Assembly: GCF_030409715.1 (NCBI RefSeq)
Contig: NZ_JAUFQI010000001.1
Location: forward strand, 62,001 to 126,000
Source of the DNA: Reinekea marina
GTDB lineage: Bacteria; Pseudomonadota; Gammaproteobacteria; Pseudomonadales; Natronospirillaceae
Reading direction: 5' to 3'
Length of the DNA: 64,000 nt
Position 1 is the stretch's first letter. Every line of letters begins with the position of its first letter. Of the stretch, positions 44,192 to 54,479 are shown in pieces. The position numbers and the translations under genes were made by a program. Under the pieces are notes generated by a model. That model worked only from the letters and a program-made list of their open reading frames with translations, searched no databases and was not told the origin of the DNA.

Positions 44192-45298
44192 ATGAACAAC
44201 ATTCAACCCGCTATCCAACACTACCGATCGCTCTTTAACCAAAGTGAGCATGTCATGGTTAGGCATGCTAAGCGCAGCATGAAACAACGCCTGCAATCAC
44301 TGGCAGACAACTTAAGTACTGATGATGAACCTGACCTCTATGGTTCTGGAAAACTGATCGAATCGTTTGAACAAGACGTCGCTCAATTACTGGGCAAAGA
44401 GGCGGCGCTGTTTTTACCTTCTGGCACGCAAGCGCAACCCATCGCTCTACGTATTTGGGCCGACCAAGCACGCACACCCTATGTTGCACTGCCGGCAACC
44501 AGCCACGTGCACATTCACGAAGAAAACGCATACCAAGTTCTGTATCAGCTAAAAGGTTGTACATTAGGCGATGCTGATCAGATTCCGCAATTAGACGATT
44601 TAAAACACGCCGCAAATGACCCGTTAGCCGCCATCCTATTAGAGCTGCCAATGCGTGAAATTGGAGGTCAACTGCCCAGCTGGGAAGCTTTGCAAGAACA
44701 ATCCGATTGGGCGCGTGAACAAGGCATCAAGTTACACATGGACGGCGCACGCTTATGGCAATGCCCCAGCTATTACGGTAAATCTTTGGCTGAAATATCA
44801 GCATTATTCGATTCAGTTTATGTCAGTTTTTACAAAGATTTAGGCGGGATTGCTGGCGCGGTATTAGCGGGCGATGCCGATTTCATTAGCAAAGCGAAAA
44901 TCTGGCAACGCCGCGTTGGAGGAAACCTATACGCGCTGTATCCTTATATTTTAGCGGCAAAACAAGGTTTAGAGCATTATCTACCTAAAATGCCCGTCTA
45001 TTTAAAGCACTGCCACTCTTTTGCGCCGGTCCTAAACGCGACACAAGGCGTCTCAACTTGGCCCAAAACGCCTCAAACGAATATGTTTAGATTACGCATT
45101 GAAGCCGACCCTGAGCGTTTTTTAGCCAAAGCCAGCCAATGGGTTGAGCAAAATAAGATTGCGATATTGCCGCCCCCTTATAAAGTGACCAATGGTCAAC
45201 TTTGGTTCGAGCTTAGCTTTGGCGAAGGTTACGAAACCTTGATGCCAGAGCAGTGGCGTGAGCATTGGCGCGATTTTTCGACCTTTGTTTTAAGTTAA
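44192..45298 (+). CDS. Threonine aldolase/beta-eliminating lyase family PLP enzyme
   Basis: Fold type I PLP enzyme of 368 aa. The family features are EAALFLPSGTQAQPIALRIW (about 70-89), the Asp of GIKLHMDGARLWQCP (about 178-192) that contacts the PLP ring, and the Schiff-base Lys of VYVSFYKDLGGIAGAVLAG (about 210-228). Low-specificity L-threonine aldolases cleave threonine to glycine and acetaldehyde; this branch, with a slightly longer protein, has not been assigned with certainty. AAGGA before the ATG and a 14-base gap to ilvA suggest co-expression with threonine deaminase. Confidence 0.88.
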   Translation: MNNIQPAIQHYRSLFNQSEHVMVRHAKRSMKQRLQSLADNLSTDDEPDLYGSGKLIESFEQDVAQLLGKEAALFLPSGTQAQPIALRIWADQARTPYVALPATSHVHIHEENAYQVLYQLKGCTLGDADQIPQLDDLKHAANDPLAAILLELPMREIGGQLPSWEALQEQSDWAREQGIKLHMDGARLWQCPSYYGKSLAEISALFDSVYVSFYKDLGGIAGAVLAGDADFISKAKIWQRRVGGNLYALYPYILAAKQGLEHYLPKMPVYLKHCHSFAPVLNATQGVSTWPKTPQTNMFRLRIEADPERFLAKASQWVEQNKIAILPPPYKVTNGQLWFELSFGEGYETLMPEQWREHWRDFSTFVLS

Positions 45299-45323
45299 AG
45301 ATTTCTTCCGATTCTGCTTAAAA

Positions 45324-45354
45324 TTGTATCTTTTTCGCTCACTAAAGGTATAAT
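45324..45354 (+). promoter_or_regulatory. Candidate typA promoter
   Basis: TTGTAT (45324-45329), 19-base spacer, TATAAT (45349-45354) preceded by GG; 37 bases before the GTG start of typA. Confidence 0.45.
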
Positions 45355-45391
45355 CCGCGCCCTTGAATTTTAATACCGGATAATCAAAACA

Positions 45392-47209
45392 GTGATCGAT
45401 AACTTACGCAACATTGCCATTATTGCCCACGTTGACCATGGTAAAACTACCCTAGTCGACCAACTATTAAGCCAGTCGGGCACACTTGGCCGTAAAGACC
45501 AAGGCAGTGAACGTGTCATGGACAGCAACGACCAAGAAAAAGAACGTGGTATCACGATCTTGGCAAAAAACACCGCGATTAAGTGGAACGATTACCGTAT
45601 TAACATCGTAGATACCCCTGGCCACGCCGACTTCGGTGGCGAAGTTGAACGTGTATTGTCGATGGTAGATTCCGTATTATTGTTGGTAGACGCAGTAGAT
45701 GGCCCAATGCCACAAACTCGCTTCGTTACCTCTAAAGCATTCGCTCAAGGCTTAAAGCCAATTGTTGTTATTAACAAGATTGACCGCCCAGGCGCACGCC
45801 CTGACTGGGTAATGGATCAAGTTTTTGATTTGTTTGATCGTCTTGGTGCTACCGATGAGCAATTAGATTTCCCTGTTATTTATGCTTCTGCTCTAAATGG
45901 TATTGCGGGCTTAGACCCAGAAGAGATGGCAGAAGATATGGAACCGTTGTTCCAAATGATTACTGAACGCGTACCTTCGCCAGAAGTTGATTCTGACGGT
46001 GCGTTCCAAATGCAAATTTCTGCATTAGACTACAACAGCTATGTTGGCGTTATTGGTGTTGGCCGAATTACTCGCGGCAGCGTTAAGCCTAACGACCAAG
46101 TCGTTATTGTAGATAACGAAGGCAAATCGCGTAAAGGTAAAATCTTACAAGTCATGGGTTATCATGGCCTAGAACGTGTTGAAGTAGACACTGCAAATGC
46201 CGGTGACATTGTTTGTATTACGGGTATCGAAGGCTTGTCTATTTCAGACACTTTATGCCACCCTCAAACAGTTGAAGCATTACCTGCTTTAACGGTTGAT
46301 GAACCAACAGTAAGCATGACATTCCAAGTAAACGACTCTCCATTTGCGGGTAAAGAAGGTAAGTTCATTACCACTCGTAATATTAAAGAGCGTTTAGACC
46401 AAGAACTTATCCACAATGTTGCTCTACGTGTAGAGCCAGGCGATACACCGGATAAATTCCGTGTTTCTGGTCGTGGAGAGCTTCACCTTTCTGTATTGAT
46501 TGAGACAATGCGTCGTGAAGGCTTCGAGCTGGGTGTGTCCCGTCCTGAAGTAATTCAACGCGTTGTAGACGGCAAAATTGAAGAGCCGTTTGAAACCGTT
46601 GTTATTGACGTTGAAGAAGAGCACCAAGGTTCTATCATGGAAGAACTAGGCTTGCGTAAAGCCGAGTTAACGAACATGGAACCCGATGGTAAAGGCCGTA
46701 TTAAGTTAGAATTCATGGCACCTTCACGTGGTTTGATTGGCTTCCGTGGCTTGTTTTTAACCTTAACCAGCGGTTCTGGCATCATGACCAGCATCTTCGA
46801 CCACTATGGTCCGGTTAAAGAAGGTGATGTAGTCAGCCGTCAAAACGGCGTATTGGTTTCTATGGTTAAAGGTAAAACACTGGCTTACGGTCTGTACCCA
46901 CTGCAAGATCGTGGTCGCTTATTCTTAGGTCATGGTATTGATGTTTATGAAGGCCAGATTGTGGGCATTCACTCACGCGCAAATGACCTCGTTGTTAACC
47001 CAACGAAAGGAAAGCAGCTAACTAACGTTCGTGCCAGCGGTACCGATGAAGCTTTAACATTGTCACCACCAATTAAGCACACATTAGAGCAGGCGCTTGA
47101 ATTCATCGAAGACGATGAGCTCGTAGAAGTTACGCCTGAAAGCATACGTTTGCGTAAGAAGCTGTTGACTGAAAACGAACGTAAGCGCGCAAGCCGCTCT
47201 TCTAAGTAG
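45392..47209 (+). CDS. typA: Ribosome-associated translational GTPase TypA/BipA
   Basis: EF-G-like GTPase that aids 50S assembly, especially under cold or stress. 605 aa, standard. Motifs: P-loop [15 protein letters not shown] (about 11-25), switch [25 protein letters not shown] (G3), [12 protein letters not shown] (G4), SALNGIAG (G5), then domains III and V and the BipA-specific C-terminal domain. GTG start; no strong SD. Compared with neighbours the codon use is visibly biased to a few preferred codons, as expected for a well-expressed gene. Terminator follows. Confidence 0.98.
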   Translation: MIDNLRNIAIIAHVDHGKTTLVDQLLSQSGTLGRKDQGSERVMDSNDQEKERGITILAKNTAIKWNDYRINIVDTPGHADFGGEVERVLSMVDSVLLLVDAVDGPMPQTRFVTSKAFAQGLKPIVVINKIDRPGARPDWVMDQVFDLFDRLGATDEQLDFPVIYASALNGIAGLDPEEMAEDMEPLFQMITERVPSPEVDSDGAFQMQISALDYNSYVGVIGVGRITRGSVKPNDQVVIVDNEGKSRKGKILQVMGYHGLERVEVDTANAGDIVCITGIEGLSISDTLCHPQTVEALPALTVDEPTVSMTFQVNDSPFAGKEGKFITTRNIKERLDQELIHNVALRVEPGDTPDKFRVSGRGELHLSVLIETMRREGFELGVSRPEVIQRVVDGKIEEPFETVVIDVEEEHQGSIMEELGLRKAELTNMEPDGKGRIKLEFMAPSRGLIGFRGLFLTLTSGSGIMTSIFDHYGPVKEGDVVSRQNGVLVSMVKGKTLAYGLYPLQDRGRLFLGHGIDVYEGQIVGIHSRANDLVVNPTKGKQLTNVRASGTDEALTLSPPIKHTLEQALEFIEDDELVEVTPESIRLRKKLLTENERKRASRSSK

Positions 47210-47223
47210 TTTTTAATCCGCAT

Positions 47224-47254
47224 AAAAAAATCCTGCTTAGCAGGATTTTTTTTG
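47224..47254. terminator. Bidirectional terminator after typA
   Basis: TCCTGC and GCAGGA flank loop TTA, with seven A residues before and a T-run after. Extended by A-T pairs. It lies between convergent typA and the binding-protein gene. Confidence 0.92.
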
Positions 47255-47269
47255 CCTTCTAGAAAGCGT

Positions 47270-48247
47270 TTATTCTACGAATACAGCCTGAGAGCGAGTT
47301 AAGGTGGTGAGTTTTACACCCCACTTTTCTAAACCTTGTTTACTGTAAACGTACTGCCCTGAGATTGACGTAATTGGCGGCACTTTATTGATAGAGACCC
47401 CTCTTAAGATAAGCTGAGCCATACGGGCCGCGGCCTTGCCTTCTTCATAGGCGGTAATTGAATAACCACCAATGGCTTTGTCAGCGCCGATAAATATGTT
47501 CCAAAATGAGAAGACCGGAATAACAGAGGTCTCACGTAAGAAAGCTATCGCGTCAGCTGGCGGGAAGTAAGTATCATCTGCATAACGCAAGGTATGGTAG
47601 GTTCCAATAATGATCGCGTCATAGCCATCATCTTTTGCGGTTCTAGCGCGTTCTTTCCATTGCTCGGCACTGTTCGATAAAAAGAAGTCTACCTGGGTAT
47701 TTTGCACAGTGGCGGTACGTTGATCTCCGTAGGTTTCGCTTACGGCGTTTCGCATCGTTATGGAATCGTCCATTAACACCAAAAAACGACTGTTATTGTC
47801 GGTCACTTTACGTAAGTGGCGCACACTTTGTTCAAAAAACGGCCGCTCCAAAACACCTGTAATATTTGCACTGCCTTGTACGCCATAGTCTTGCAAGGTG
47901 CCATTAACACCAAGAAAGACTACGGGAATAGTAGAACCATTCAAGGCGACCGCAACTGAGCTCATGGCGTTATCGTCACCTACAATGACGATATCGGGTT
48001 GAACCTGCTTTATTTCTTCAACGACTTGGCGCGCCGTTTCTTTCCATTGCTCTGGCTGCTTACGCTTGCTGTCTAATTCTCGAATGGTGTAGTTGTGCTC
48101 TGCACCTAGAACACGTTGAACCGATTCCACGTACTCGGCATCCCATTCATATTCGATGTTATAGCTTTGCACTATAAAAACATCACTGGCAAATACCGGC
48201 AACGACAACATTAAACTTACAATGAATAACCCGAATTTTAACTTCAT
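47270..48247 (-). CDS. Orphan ABC-transporter-type substrate-binding protein
   Basis: Periplasmic protein of 325 aa with a cleavable signal (about 1-20, LPVFASDVF). The two-lobed type I periplasmic-binding fold is suggested by alternating strands such as VQPDIVIVGDDNAMSSVAV, STIPVVFLGVNG and DGYDAIIIGTYH, and by overall similarity to the uncharacterised ABC_sub_bind group. No permease or ATPase is adjacent. The ligand is unknown; related proteins bind amino acids or feed signals to sensor kinases. A purely sensory role is possible. It follows ptsP on the same strand after about 150 bases containing a hairpin. Confidence 0.75.
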   Translation of the reverse strand: MKLKFGLFIVSLMLSLPVFASDVFIVQSYNIEYEWDAEYVESVQRVLGAEHNYTIRELDSKRKQPEQWKETARQVVEEIKQVQPDIVIVGDDNAMSSVAVALNGSTIPVVFLGVNGTLQDYGVQGSANITGVLERPFFEQSVRHLRKVTDNNSRFLVLMDDSITMRNAVSETYGDQRTATVQNTQVDFFLSNSAEQWKERARTAKDDGYDAIIIGTYHTLRYADDTYFPPADAIAFLRETSVIPVFSFWNIFIGADKAIGGYSITAYEEGKAAARMAQLILRGVSINKVPPITSISGQYVYSKQGLEKWGVKLTTLTRSQAVFVE

Positions 48248-48315
48248 TTTTGCATCTCTTTTTATTATTTCTTTTTGTTGTATTGGTTAAAAATAGAGCA
48301 AAAGCGAGCGGATAG

Positions 48316-48337
48316 CCTCCTACATTGTAAGGAGGCA
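48316..48337. terminator. Weak hairpin between ptsP and binding-protein gene
   Basis: GCCTCCT and AGGAGGC pair (7 bp) around an 8-base loop. No T-run follows in the minus direction, so its role as terminator for ptsP is uncertain. The rest of 48248-48395 shows nothing specific. Confidence 0.4.
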
Positions 48338-48395
48338 ATACTATTTAATGAGAGTCAATTTGATAAACGTGCACAAAACCGCTGAAGGGAGAGAA

Positions 48396-50681
48396 CTAAT
48401 GAGTAGGCAATACACCTAACGAAGTAAGCGGAACGCCCGCTTTTTGCAACGCCAACTGCAAGGTAGAACGAATAACTTTAGGATCATCTAAATTAAGCAA
48501 ACCGCTCGACACCGTTTGCGCCCAACCCGAATCAATCTGCATTAAAACGGCCTTCACTCGCAGTAGGTTTGCACTGCTCATGGATAAATTACGGTAACCT
48601 AGGCCTAGCAAAGTAACAGCCCCTAACGGATCACCGGCTAACTCTCCACACAAACTTAACGGAACGTTTGCCGCATCGCATTCATCGACTATAGATTTTA
48701 GCGCCTTTAGAACGGCCGGGTGCATACTGTCGTAGATGTCGGCCACTCGTGGGTTGTTGCGGTCGACGGCAAGCAAATACTGGGTTAAATCGTTACTGCC
48801 TACCGACATGAAATCGACCAAATTCGCAAAATCTTTGATCAAATAAACCGCCGATGGCACTTCAATCATCACACCTACATCAGGCGACTCTACGGGCACG
48901 CCCTCTTCATTCAGCTCGTACACGGCACGATGAATTATTTGCAAGGAATCTTCAACTTCACTAATGCTAGTGACCATGGGCAGCATGATTTTTAAATTAT
49001 TCAGACCTACGCTGGCACGCAACATGGCTCGAACTTGAACAATAAAAATCTCAGGATGATCTAAAGTCACCCTTAACCCACGCCACCCCAAAAACGGGTT
49101 GTCTTCAACAATCGGGAAGTAATCTAAGCTTTTATCCCCACCGATATCCAAGGTACGCATGGTCACCGGTCGTGGATGAAATGTTTGTAACTGGGAGCGA
49201 TAAATTTTAGCTTGCTCTTCTTCACTGGGGAACCGCCCTAGCATCATAAAGGGCACTTCGGTACGAAACAGCCCTACACCATCGGCGCCGGAATCTTTTG
49301 AGCGCAATATGTCAGTTTGTAAGCCGGTATTCACCATCAGGTTAATGTTTAACCCATTGGCGGTTTCTGCGCGCATATCGATCAGCGCATCTAACCCAGA
49401 TACCCTAGCTTTTTCGTCGGCCACCAACTCTTCAAAGTGAGCTCGTCGTTCTTCCGATAATTGATAGTAAACATGCCCACGATAACCATCGACCACCAGC
49501 TCTTTGCCTTCGAGCTCGGTCCAGGGAATATCTTGCGCACCTAAAACTGTAGGAATGTTTAAAGCTCTAGCCAAAATAGCTAAATGCGAATTAGCGGAGC
49601 CCCGTGCGCACACGATACCGGCAATGTGTTCTGGATTAATATCGCCAAACACCGTCGCGGATAACTCTTCACCCAACAGGATTGCGCCTTTTGGAATAAC
49701 ACGCTCCGATTCATCGGCCAGTAAACAATTGAGTAAACGTTGGCCGAGATCGCGCATGTCAGCGGCGCGTTCTCTTAAATAGGTGTCTTCCATTTCTTCA
49801 AAGTGCTGAATATAGCCACGCATGACAGTCGCTAAAGCACTCGGCGCGCTTTCACCGTCTTCAATTTTTTCTATGACGGAGCCACCCACGGCCTGATCAT
49901 TTAATATGCCAGCATACACATCAAACAACGCGAGTTCTTCAGGTCTAAGCTCATTCTCTAACCGCTCTCGAGTCTGCGATAAATCTTGGCGAACATCGTC
50001 GAGTGCGGTTTTAAAACGCTCGATCTCACCGTTGATGTCTTCTGTGGAGTGAAAACGAACGCTGTCGAGCTCGACTTCGGCCGCGATCACATGGCCTTGC
50101 CCAATGGCTACGCCAGTAGAGCACGCAACGCCAGAAAACCGGATATCGTCTTGGCTTTGCTCGCCAATTAAGTTCATACCACTCAGTGCGCCCGTGGCCT
50201 CAGCATTGGCAATGATTCCCGCCATTTGAGCCGACAAAGTCACCAAAAAGGCTTCTGCTTCATCGCTAAAACGGTCATCTTTAAACCGTTGAACCGTCAG
50301 TACGCCTAACAGTTTGCGATTGTGAATGATGGGGACTGCCAATAAGGCACGAAATTTTTCTTCACCGGCCGACGGCACAGAATGGAAATTGGGATGTAAT
50401 GTAGAGTTTGCAATATTCAGAGGCTCTTCGCGCTTACCCACCAGACCAATCATGCCTTCATTTTTGGTCAAGGTTATTTTACCTGCTAAGCCATCTTTGA
50501 GCCCGTCGGTCGCCATTAAGACATAGCGTTCAATGTTCCCATCCCATAAAAATACCGAACAGGCATCTACTTCCATGCCTTCGCGCACCATTTTGGTTAA
50601 GCGCTCTAATGACGGCTGTAAGTTGCGCGACCCAGTGACGGCTTCGACAACTTTACGCAACAGGTGCAGTAAATCAGGCAT
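48396..50681 (-). CDS. ptsP: Phosphoenolpyruvate-protein phosphotransferase, EI-Ntr
   Basis: First enzyme of the nitrogen PTS: takes phosphate from PEP and passes it to NPr, affecting potassium transport, nitrogen and virulence control. 761 aa: an N-terminal GAF domain (about 1-150, [18 protein letters not shown]) that senses glutamine in relatives, then PTS enzyme I domains with the phospho-His in [17 protein letters not shown] (about 355), PEP-binding [15 protein letters not shown] and active Cys in [11 protein letters not shown]. The ATG at 50681 has AAGGTGG 9 bases upstream; its start overlaps the rppH stop by 8 bases. The gene pair rppH-ptsP is conserved in gammaproteobacteria. Confidence 0.96.
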   Translation of the reverse strand: MPDLLHLLRKVVEAVTGSRNLQPSLERLTKMVREGMEVDACSVFLWDGNIERYVLMATDGLKDGLAGKITLTKNEGMIGLVGKREEPLNIANSTLHPNFHSVPSAGEEKFRALLAVPIIHNRKLLGVLTVQRFKDDRFSDEAEAFLVTLSAQMAGIIANAEATGALSGMNLIGEQSQDDIRFSGVACSTGVAIGQGHVIAAEVELDSVRFHSTEDINGEIERFKTALDDVRQDLSQTRERLENELRPEELALFDVYAGILNDQAVGGSVIEKIEDGESAPSALATVMRGYIQHFEEMEDTYLRERAADMRDLGQRLLNCLLADESERVIPKGAILLGEELSATVFGDINPEHIAGIVCARGSANSHLAILARALNIPTVLGAQDIPWTELEGKELVVDGYRGHVYYQLSEERRAHFEELVADEKARVSGLDALIDMRAETANGLNINLMVNTGLQTDILRSKDSGADGVGLFRTEVPFMMLGRFPSEEEQAKIYRSQLQTFHPRPVTMRTLDIGGDKSLDYFPIVEDNPFLGWRGLRVTLDHPEIFIVQVRAMLRASVGLNNLKIMLPMVTSISEVEDSLQIIHRAVYELNEEGVPVESPDVGVMIEVPSAVYLIKDFANLVDFMSVGSNDLTQYLLAVDRNNPRVADIYDSMHPAVLKALKSIVDECDAANVPLSLCGELAGDPLGAVTLLGLGYRNLSMSSANLLRVKAVLMQIDSGWAQTVSSGLLNLDDPKVIRSTLQLALQKAGVPLTSLGVLPTH

Positions 50682-51165
50682 AGGCATCAGCCACCTTGTG
50701 CACACGAGGACTAAGCTCCGTCAAGGCTTTGCGGTAGACATCCCGCTTAAAGGAAACGACTTTAGACAGCGGGTACCAGTATGACACCCATTGCCAGCCA
50801 TCAAATTCAGGGTCTTCGCAGGCATCAAAGTTTACGCAATGGTCTTCACTGAGCATTCGCAATAAAAACCATTTTTGTTTTTGTCCAACACAGATAGGCA
50901 ACGTGTTTTGGCGAATCATGCGTTTAGGGAGCCGATATTTTAGCCAACCACGCGTGCAGGCTAAAATATCGACATCTTTAGGGTCGAGGCCAACTTCTTC
51001 TTTGAGTTCACGATACAGAGCTTGCACAGGCGTCTCATGCTGACGAATTCCACCTTGTGGAAATTGCCAAGCATCTTGACCAATACGGCGTGCCCACAGT
51101 ACCTGCCCTTCATTATTGGTTAATATAATGCCAACATTTGGGCGAAACCCATCTGAATCGATCAT
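50674..51165 (-). CDS. rppH: RNA pyrophosphohydrolase
   Basis: Nudix hydrolase that converts 5'-triphosphate mRNA ends to monophosphate and so opens them to RNase E decay. 163 aa; the Nudix box reads [17 protein letters not shown] followed by KEEVGL (about 38-60). The rest, including [13 protein letters not shown] and [10 protein letters not shown], is typical RppH. Start ATG follows GAGAAGG closely. Overlaps ptsP by 8 bases. Confidence 0.96.
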   Translation of the reverse strand: MIDSDGFRPNVGIILTNNEGQVLWARRIGQDAWQFPQGGIRQHETPVQALYRELKEEVGLDPKDVDILACTRGWLKYRLPKRMIRQNTLPICVGQKQKWFLLRMLSEDHCVNFDACEDPEFDGWQWVSYWYPLSKVVSFKRDVYRKALTELSPRVHKVADAYA

Positions 51166-51350
51166 ACCCTTCTCATCTCATGTCCTATCGTTTGAACGCC
51201 CGTTTTATTCAAGCGACGAATATCCATTGTTTCACAAGCGCTTAAAAAGCGCCATTCCTGTTAACCTCACACTCTGAGCCTAAAAGAGCTGCAGCGCGCC
51301 AATAAAACACATAAAATAGCCATCAAACCCAATTTAAACAAGGACTTACC

Positions 51351-52013
51351 GTGGCGCTTGCTATATTTGATCTCGATAACACCCTCATCCATGGCGACTC
51401 CGACCATGCTTGGGGCGAATTCTTAGTAAAGCACAAATTGGTCGATCCTGACGTCGTACAAGAAGCAAATGACAAATTTTTAGTTCAATATCAGCAAGGC
51501 AGCTTAGATATTAACGAATACCTTCAGTTTGCATTGCAGTTTTTAAGTGGCAAAACTCCAGAAGAGCTCGCCCCGCTGCATCGGCAATTTATGGCTGAGT
51601 ACATTGAACCTATGTTGCTTTCACAAGCCAGTGCGCTCATCGATCAACACCAAAAAGCCGGTGATACTTTGTTGATCATCACGGCGACGAATCGCTTTGT
51701 AACCGAGCCCATTGCACACCGTTTAGGCATACACAACCTTATCGCCTGCGAACCTGAAATTGTCGATGGCAAATATACGGGGAACGCGACTGGCACGCCG
51801 AGCTTTGCTCATGGTAAAGTAGTGAGGTTACAGCAATGGCTCGATGATTCTGATGAAAGCCTCACCGGCAGCTATTTTTACTCAGACTCTCACAATGATT
51901 TACCCTTGTTAGAACAAGTAGACCATCCGGTAGCTGTTAATCCTGATGATCGTTTGCGTGATATTGCGCAACAACACTCATGGACAATAATGGACTTACG
52001 AGGCAACGCGTGA
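51351..52013 (+). CDS. HAD-IB family hydrolase (SerB-like)
   Basis: Haloacid-dehalogenase phosphatase of 220 aa, subfamily IB. Motif I IFDLDNTLIHGDSDHAW (nucleophile Asp in DLDNT), motif II LLIITATNRF, motif III Lys HGKVVRLQQW and motif IV YFYSDSHNDLPLLE. Size and motifs resemble phosphoserine phosphatase-like proteins that stand next to rppH in Pseudomonas; the substrate is not known. GTG start with AAGGA 6 bases upstream. The stop overlaps the start of the next gene (GTGA). Divergent from rppH-ptsP. Confidence 0.92.
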   Translation: MALAIFDLDNTLIHGDSDHAWGEFLVKHKLVDPDVVQEANDKFLVQYQQGSLDINEYLQFALQFLSGKTPEELAPLHRQFMAEYIEPMLLSQASALIDQHQKAGDTLLIITATNRFVTEPIAHRLGIHNLIACEPEIVDGKYTGNATGTPSFAHGKVVRLQQWLDDSDESLTGSYFYSDSHNDLPLLEQVDHPVAVNPDDRLRDIAQQHSWTIMDLRGNA

Positions 52014-53176
52014 AGCGACTGACCACCTTGACTTGCACGTTACTGCTGCTGCTTTCGAGTTGCGGTGACAAGGACGACGATATTTCAATCACGCCTTCTG
52101 AAGGCGCAAATACCAATGCTGGAGAATCGGAATTACCCGCAACCAGTGAACGCCTGACCGATTTAGCCCCTGTAGCGGCGGCATTTCAACAAGCGGCTCA
52201 ATCCGCTATGGCCGAAACCGTGGCGCTATGCCGTCAACTCGAAGTTGGTGTTCAAAGTTTCTTGAACGATCCAAATGAAGAAACCCAAGCCAACGCCCAG
52301 CAGCGTTTTATTGAATGCCACCAACGCTGGACTGCCAGCGCGTTGTACTTTACGGAGCCCTTTAATTTAAACGAAGCGAAAGGCCTAAAACGTACACTCG
52401 ACCTGATTGATACGCGCCCATTTTTACCAGGCTATATCGATGGCATTCCTCTTTACCCTTATAGTGGCTTAGTGCACGAGCTCGAACTGGCGATCACTGA
52501 AGACACGCTTTTGGGCCAGCACAGGTTGATGGATGAAGAGTCTGCATCTCTCGGCTTTCCCGTTGTAGAATTCTTTCTTTGGAAAACGCCTTTAGCCGAT
52601 TTTTGGCAAACCAAAACCGATGAAGATGCGCAAACGCTGGTGAATCGACGATTAAGTTATTTAAAAATTGCCAACGCTCACCTAAGCAAACAACTTGATA
52701 AAGCGCAGGCTCGTTGGAGTGATTCTGGTGAATTCAGCGAACTGCCCGATCGGGCAAAGTTCAATGTTTTAGTAAAAACCTTGCAGCGTTTTACAATGGT
52801 TAAACTGTTAAATCACACCTTTGCTGAAACTTCGCTAGAAGAACCAGAGTGGATCCACCCAGCACAATTTGCCGGCAACGGTCGTGCTTACTTGTTAAAA
52901 CAAGTCGATGAGATTTCGCGGCTATTAGGCACTGAGGCTGAGCCGTCGGTGTTTAGCCAATGGCTAACCAAAGAAACCAGTATAGAAATAACCGGCAAAA
53001 ACTTACAAGCGGCTGTGGCTAAAGTACAAGCAAGCTTAGCCGAGTTACCTGAAAGCTTTCCATTTGAATCGGAAACGAATGAACAATGGCTCGCCGCTCG
53101 ACAAGCCGTTGCTGCGATGGCGCTTGAATTCACCAAGCTCTCACAAAACCTAAATTTAACCGTCGTAACGCAATAG
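52010..53176 (+). CDS. Imelysin-like (M75/IrpA-type) lipoprotein
   Basis: Envelope lipoprotein of 388 aa: signal peptide ending with lipobox LLSSC (Cys 15), then the all-helical imelysin domain. The conserved QRWTAS-like CHQRWTASALY and LYPYSGLVH segments fit. At the family GxHxxE motif the sequence is GFPVVEFFLW (about 182-191), so the His is Pro. Imelysins are linked to iron or haem uptake in several bacteria; the changed motif may mean a different or lost metal site, or a subgroup. I use GTG at 52010: GAGG lies 6 bases upstream, it overlaps the HAD stop, and it gives a clean lipoprotein signal; an ATG ten codons upstream does not. Confidence 0.82.
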   Translation: MKRLTTLTCTLLLLLSSCGDKDDDISITPSEGANTNAGESELPATSERLTDLAPVAAAFQQAAQSAMAETVALCRQLEVGVQSFLNDPNEETQANAQQRFIECHQRWTASALYFTEPFNLNEAKGLKRTLDLIDTRPFLPGYIDGIPLYPYSGLVHELELAITEDTLLGQHRLMDEESASLGFPVVEFFLWKTPLADFWQTKTDEDAQTLVNRRLSYLKIANAHLSKQLDKAQARWSDSGEFSELPDRAKFNVLVKTLQRFTMVKLLNHTFAETSLEEPEWIHPAQFAGNGRAYLLKQVDEISRLLGTEAEPSVFSQWLTKETSIEITGKNLQAAVAKVQASLAELPESFPFESETNEQWLAARQAVAAMALEFTKLSQNLNLTVVTQ

Positions 53177-53181
53177 CCCAA

Positions 53182-54375
53182 CTATAAGCTTGGGCTAATT
53201 TGCGCAAAGATCGATTTGATATAGCGCGTCTCAGGGACAGCCGGCAACACTGGATGATCGGCCCCCTGATACCCTTCTGAAAGTATCATGGCATGCCGTT
53301 CAAGTTTTATCGCACTGGCTCGAATCATATCGCGCAGGCGATCACTTTCTAAATGCATTGAGCAACTGGCACTGACAAGAATTCCGCCATGGCTCACCAG
53401 CTTCATTGCGGCATCATTGAGCTTTTGATAAGCACGCTCACCTGCGGCAATGTCTTTGCGGCGGGTAATAAAAGCAGGCGGATCAACAATGACAATATCG
53501 AATCGTCGTTTTTCTTTTTGGAATTGAGCTAGTACCTCAAACGCATCGCCATGAGCGGTTTCTACTTTACCTTGCAAGTTGTTTAAAGCAGCGCTTTCAA
53601 GTACGCCTTCTAACGCTAACGCTGAGGCATCCACACACGTCACCTGCTCAGCACCTGCATTTGCTGCGGTTAGTCCCCAGCCCCCTAGATAACTGAAAAC
53701 ATCTAAGACGGTTTTACCTTTCGCATAGGAAGCGGCTAATGCTCGATTCGGTCGATGATCGTAGAACCAACCGGTTTTTTGGCCCGTCATTAACGGCGCT
53801 AAAAACTTAGTGCCATTTTCGACCAACTCTACTAAATCGGGCACTTCGCCATAAGCAACGCGCACATAGGAGTCTAGCCCTTCAACGGCGCGCATTTTGC
53901 CATCATTTTTGAGCAAAACACCCTTAGGCTGAACCAGCCGAATCACGTGTTCTAGAATGACATCAAGCTGCGCTTCCATACCCGCCGTAGAAACTTGCAC
54001 CGTGAGAATATCGAAAAAGCGATCAATCACTAACCCGGAGAGGCCGTCACTGTCACCAAAAACCCATCGGTAGCAGGGTTGATCAAAACACTGTTCACGA
54101 ATGGCTAACGCTTGCTTTAAGCGGTTTTTTAACAACGAACTGCTGAGTTGGCGATCCGCTTTTCGACTTACCAAACGGCCACAAATGAGCGCATTTGGGT
54201 TAACCATAAAGCTGCCTAAGTTTTTACCTTGAGCATCAACAATGTTAATCACTGAGCCAGGCTGAACTTCTTTTAACGGCGCAAAACTATTGTCTATTTC
54301 ATTGCTGTACACCCAATGATGCCCAGCTCGAATACGCCGCTCTGCGCCTTTATTTAATTTCAGTACATTAATCAT
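53182..54375 (-). CDS. rlmI: 23S rRNA (cytosine-1962-C5) methyltransferase
   Basis: SAM-dependent m5C methyltransferase of 397 aa (RlmI is 396). N-terminal PUA domain (GAERRIRAGHHWVYSNEI, about 8-25), then a Rossmann domain with the SAM loop VLDVFSYLGGWGLTAANAGA (about 223-242), VDASALALEGV, and the catalytic DIVIVDPPAFITRRKD with the later VSASCSMHLE containing the nucleophilic Cys. Adjacent genes do not suggest other function. Ends 5 bases after the convergent imelysin gene. Confidence 0.95.
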   Translation of the reverse strand: MINVLKLNKGAERRIRAGHHWVYSNEIDNSFAPLKEVQPGSVINIVDAQGKNLGSFMVNPNALICGRLVSRKADRQLSSSLLKNRLKQALAIREQCFDQPCYRWVFGDSDGLSGLVIDRFFDILTVQVSTAGMEAQLDVILEHVIRLVQPKGVLLKNDGKMRAVEGLDSYVRVAYGEVPDLVELVENGTKFLAPLMTGQKTGWFYDHRPNRALAASYAKGKTVLDVFSYLGGWGLTAANAGAEQVTCVDASALALEGVLESAALNNLQGKVETAHGDAFEVLAQFQKEKRRFDIVIVDPPAFITRRKDIAAGERAYQKLNDAAMKLVSHGGILVSASCSMHLESDRLRDMIRASAIKLERHAMILSEGYQGADHPVLPAVPETRYIKSIFAQISPSL

Positions 54376-54479
54376 AATTAAACTCTAAACTCGTTTTTTT
54401 GCATAAGAAGTAAGTGCTCACTGCAGCTTAGTGCACAAGTTACATTGGTGCGACCAAGCGGTAACGGAGCGTTTTTTAT

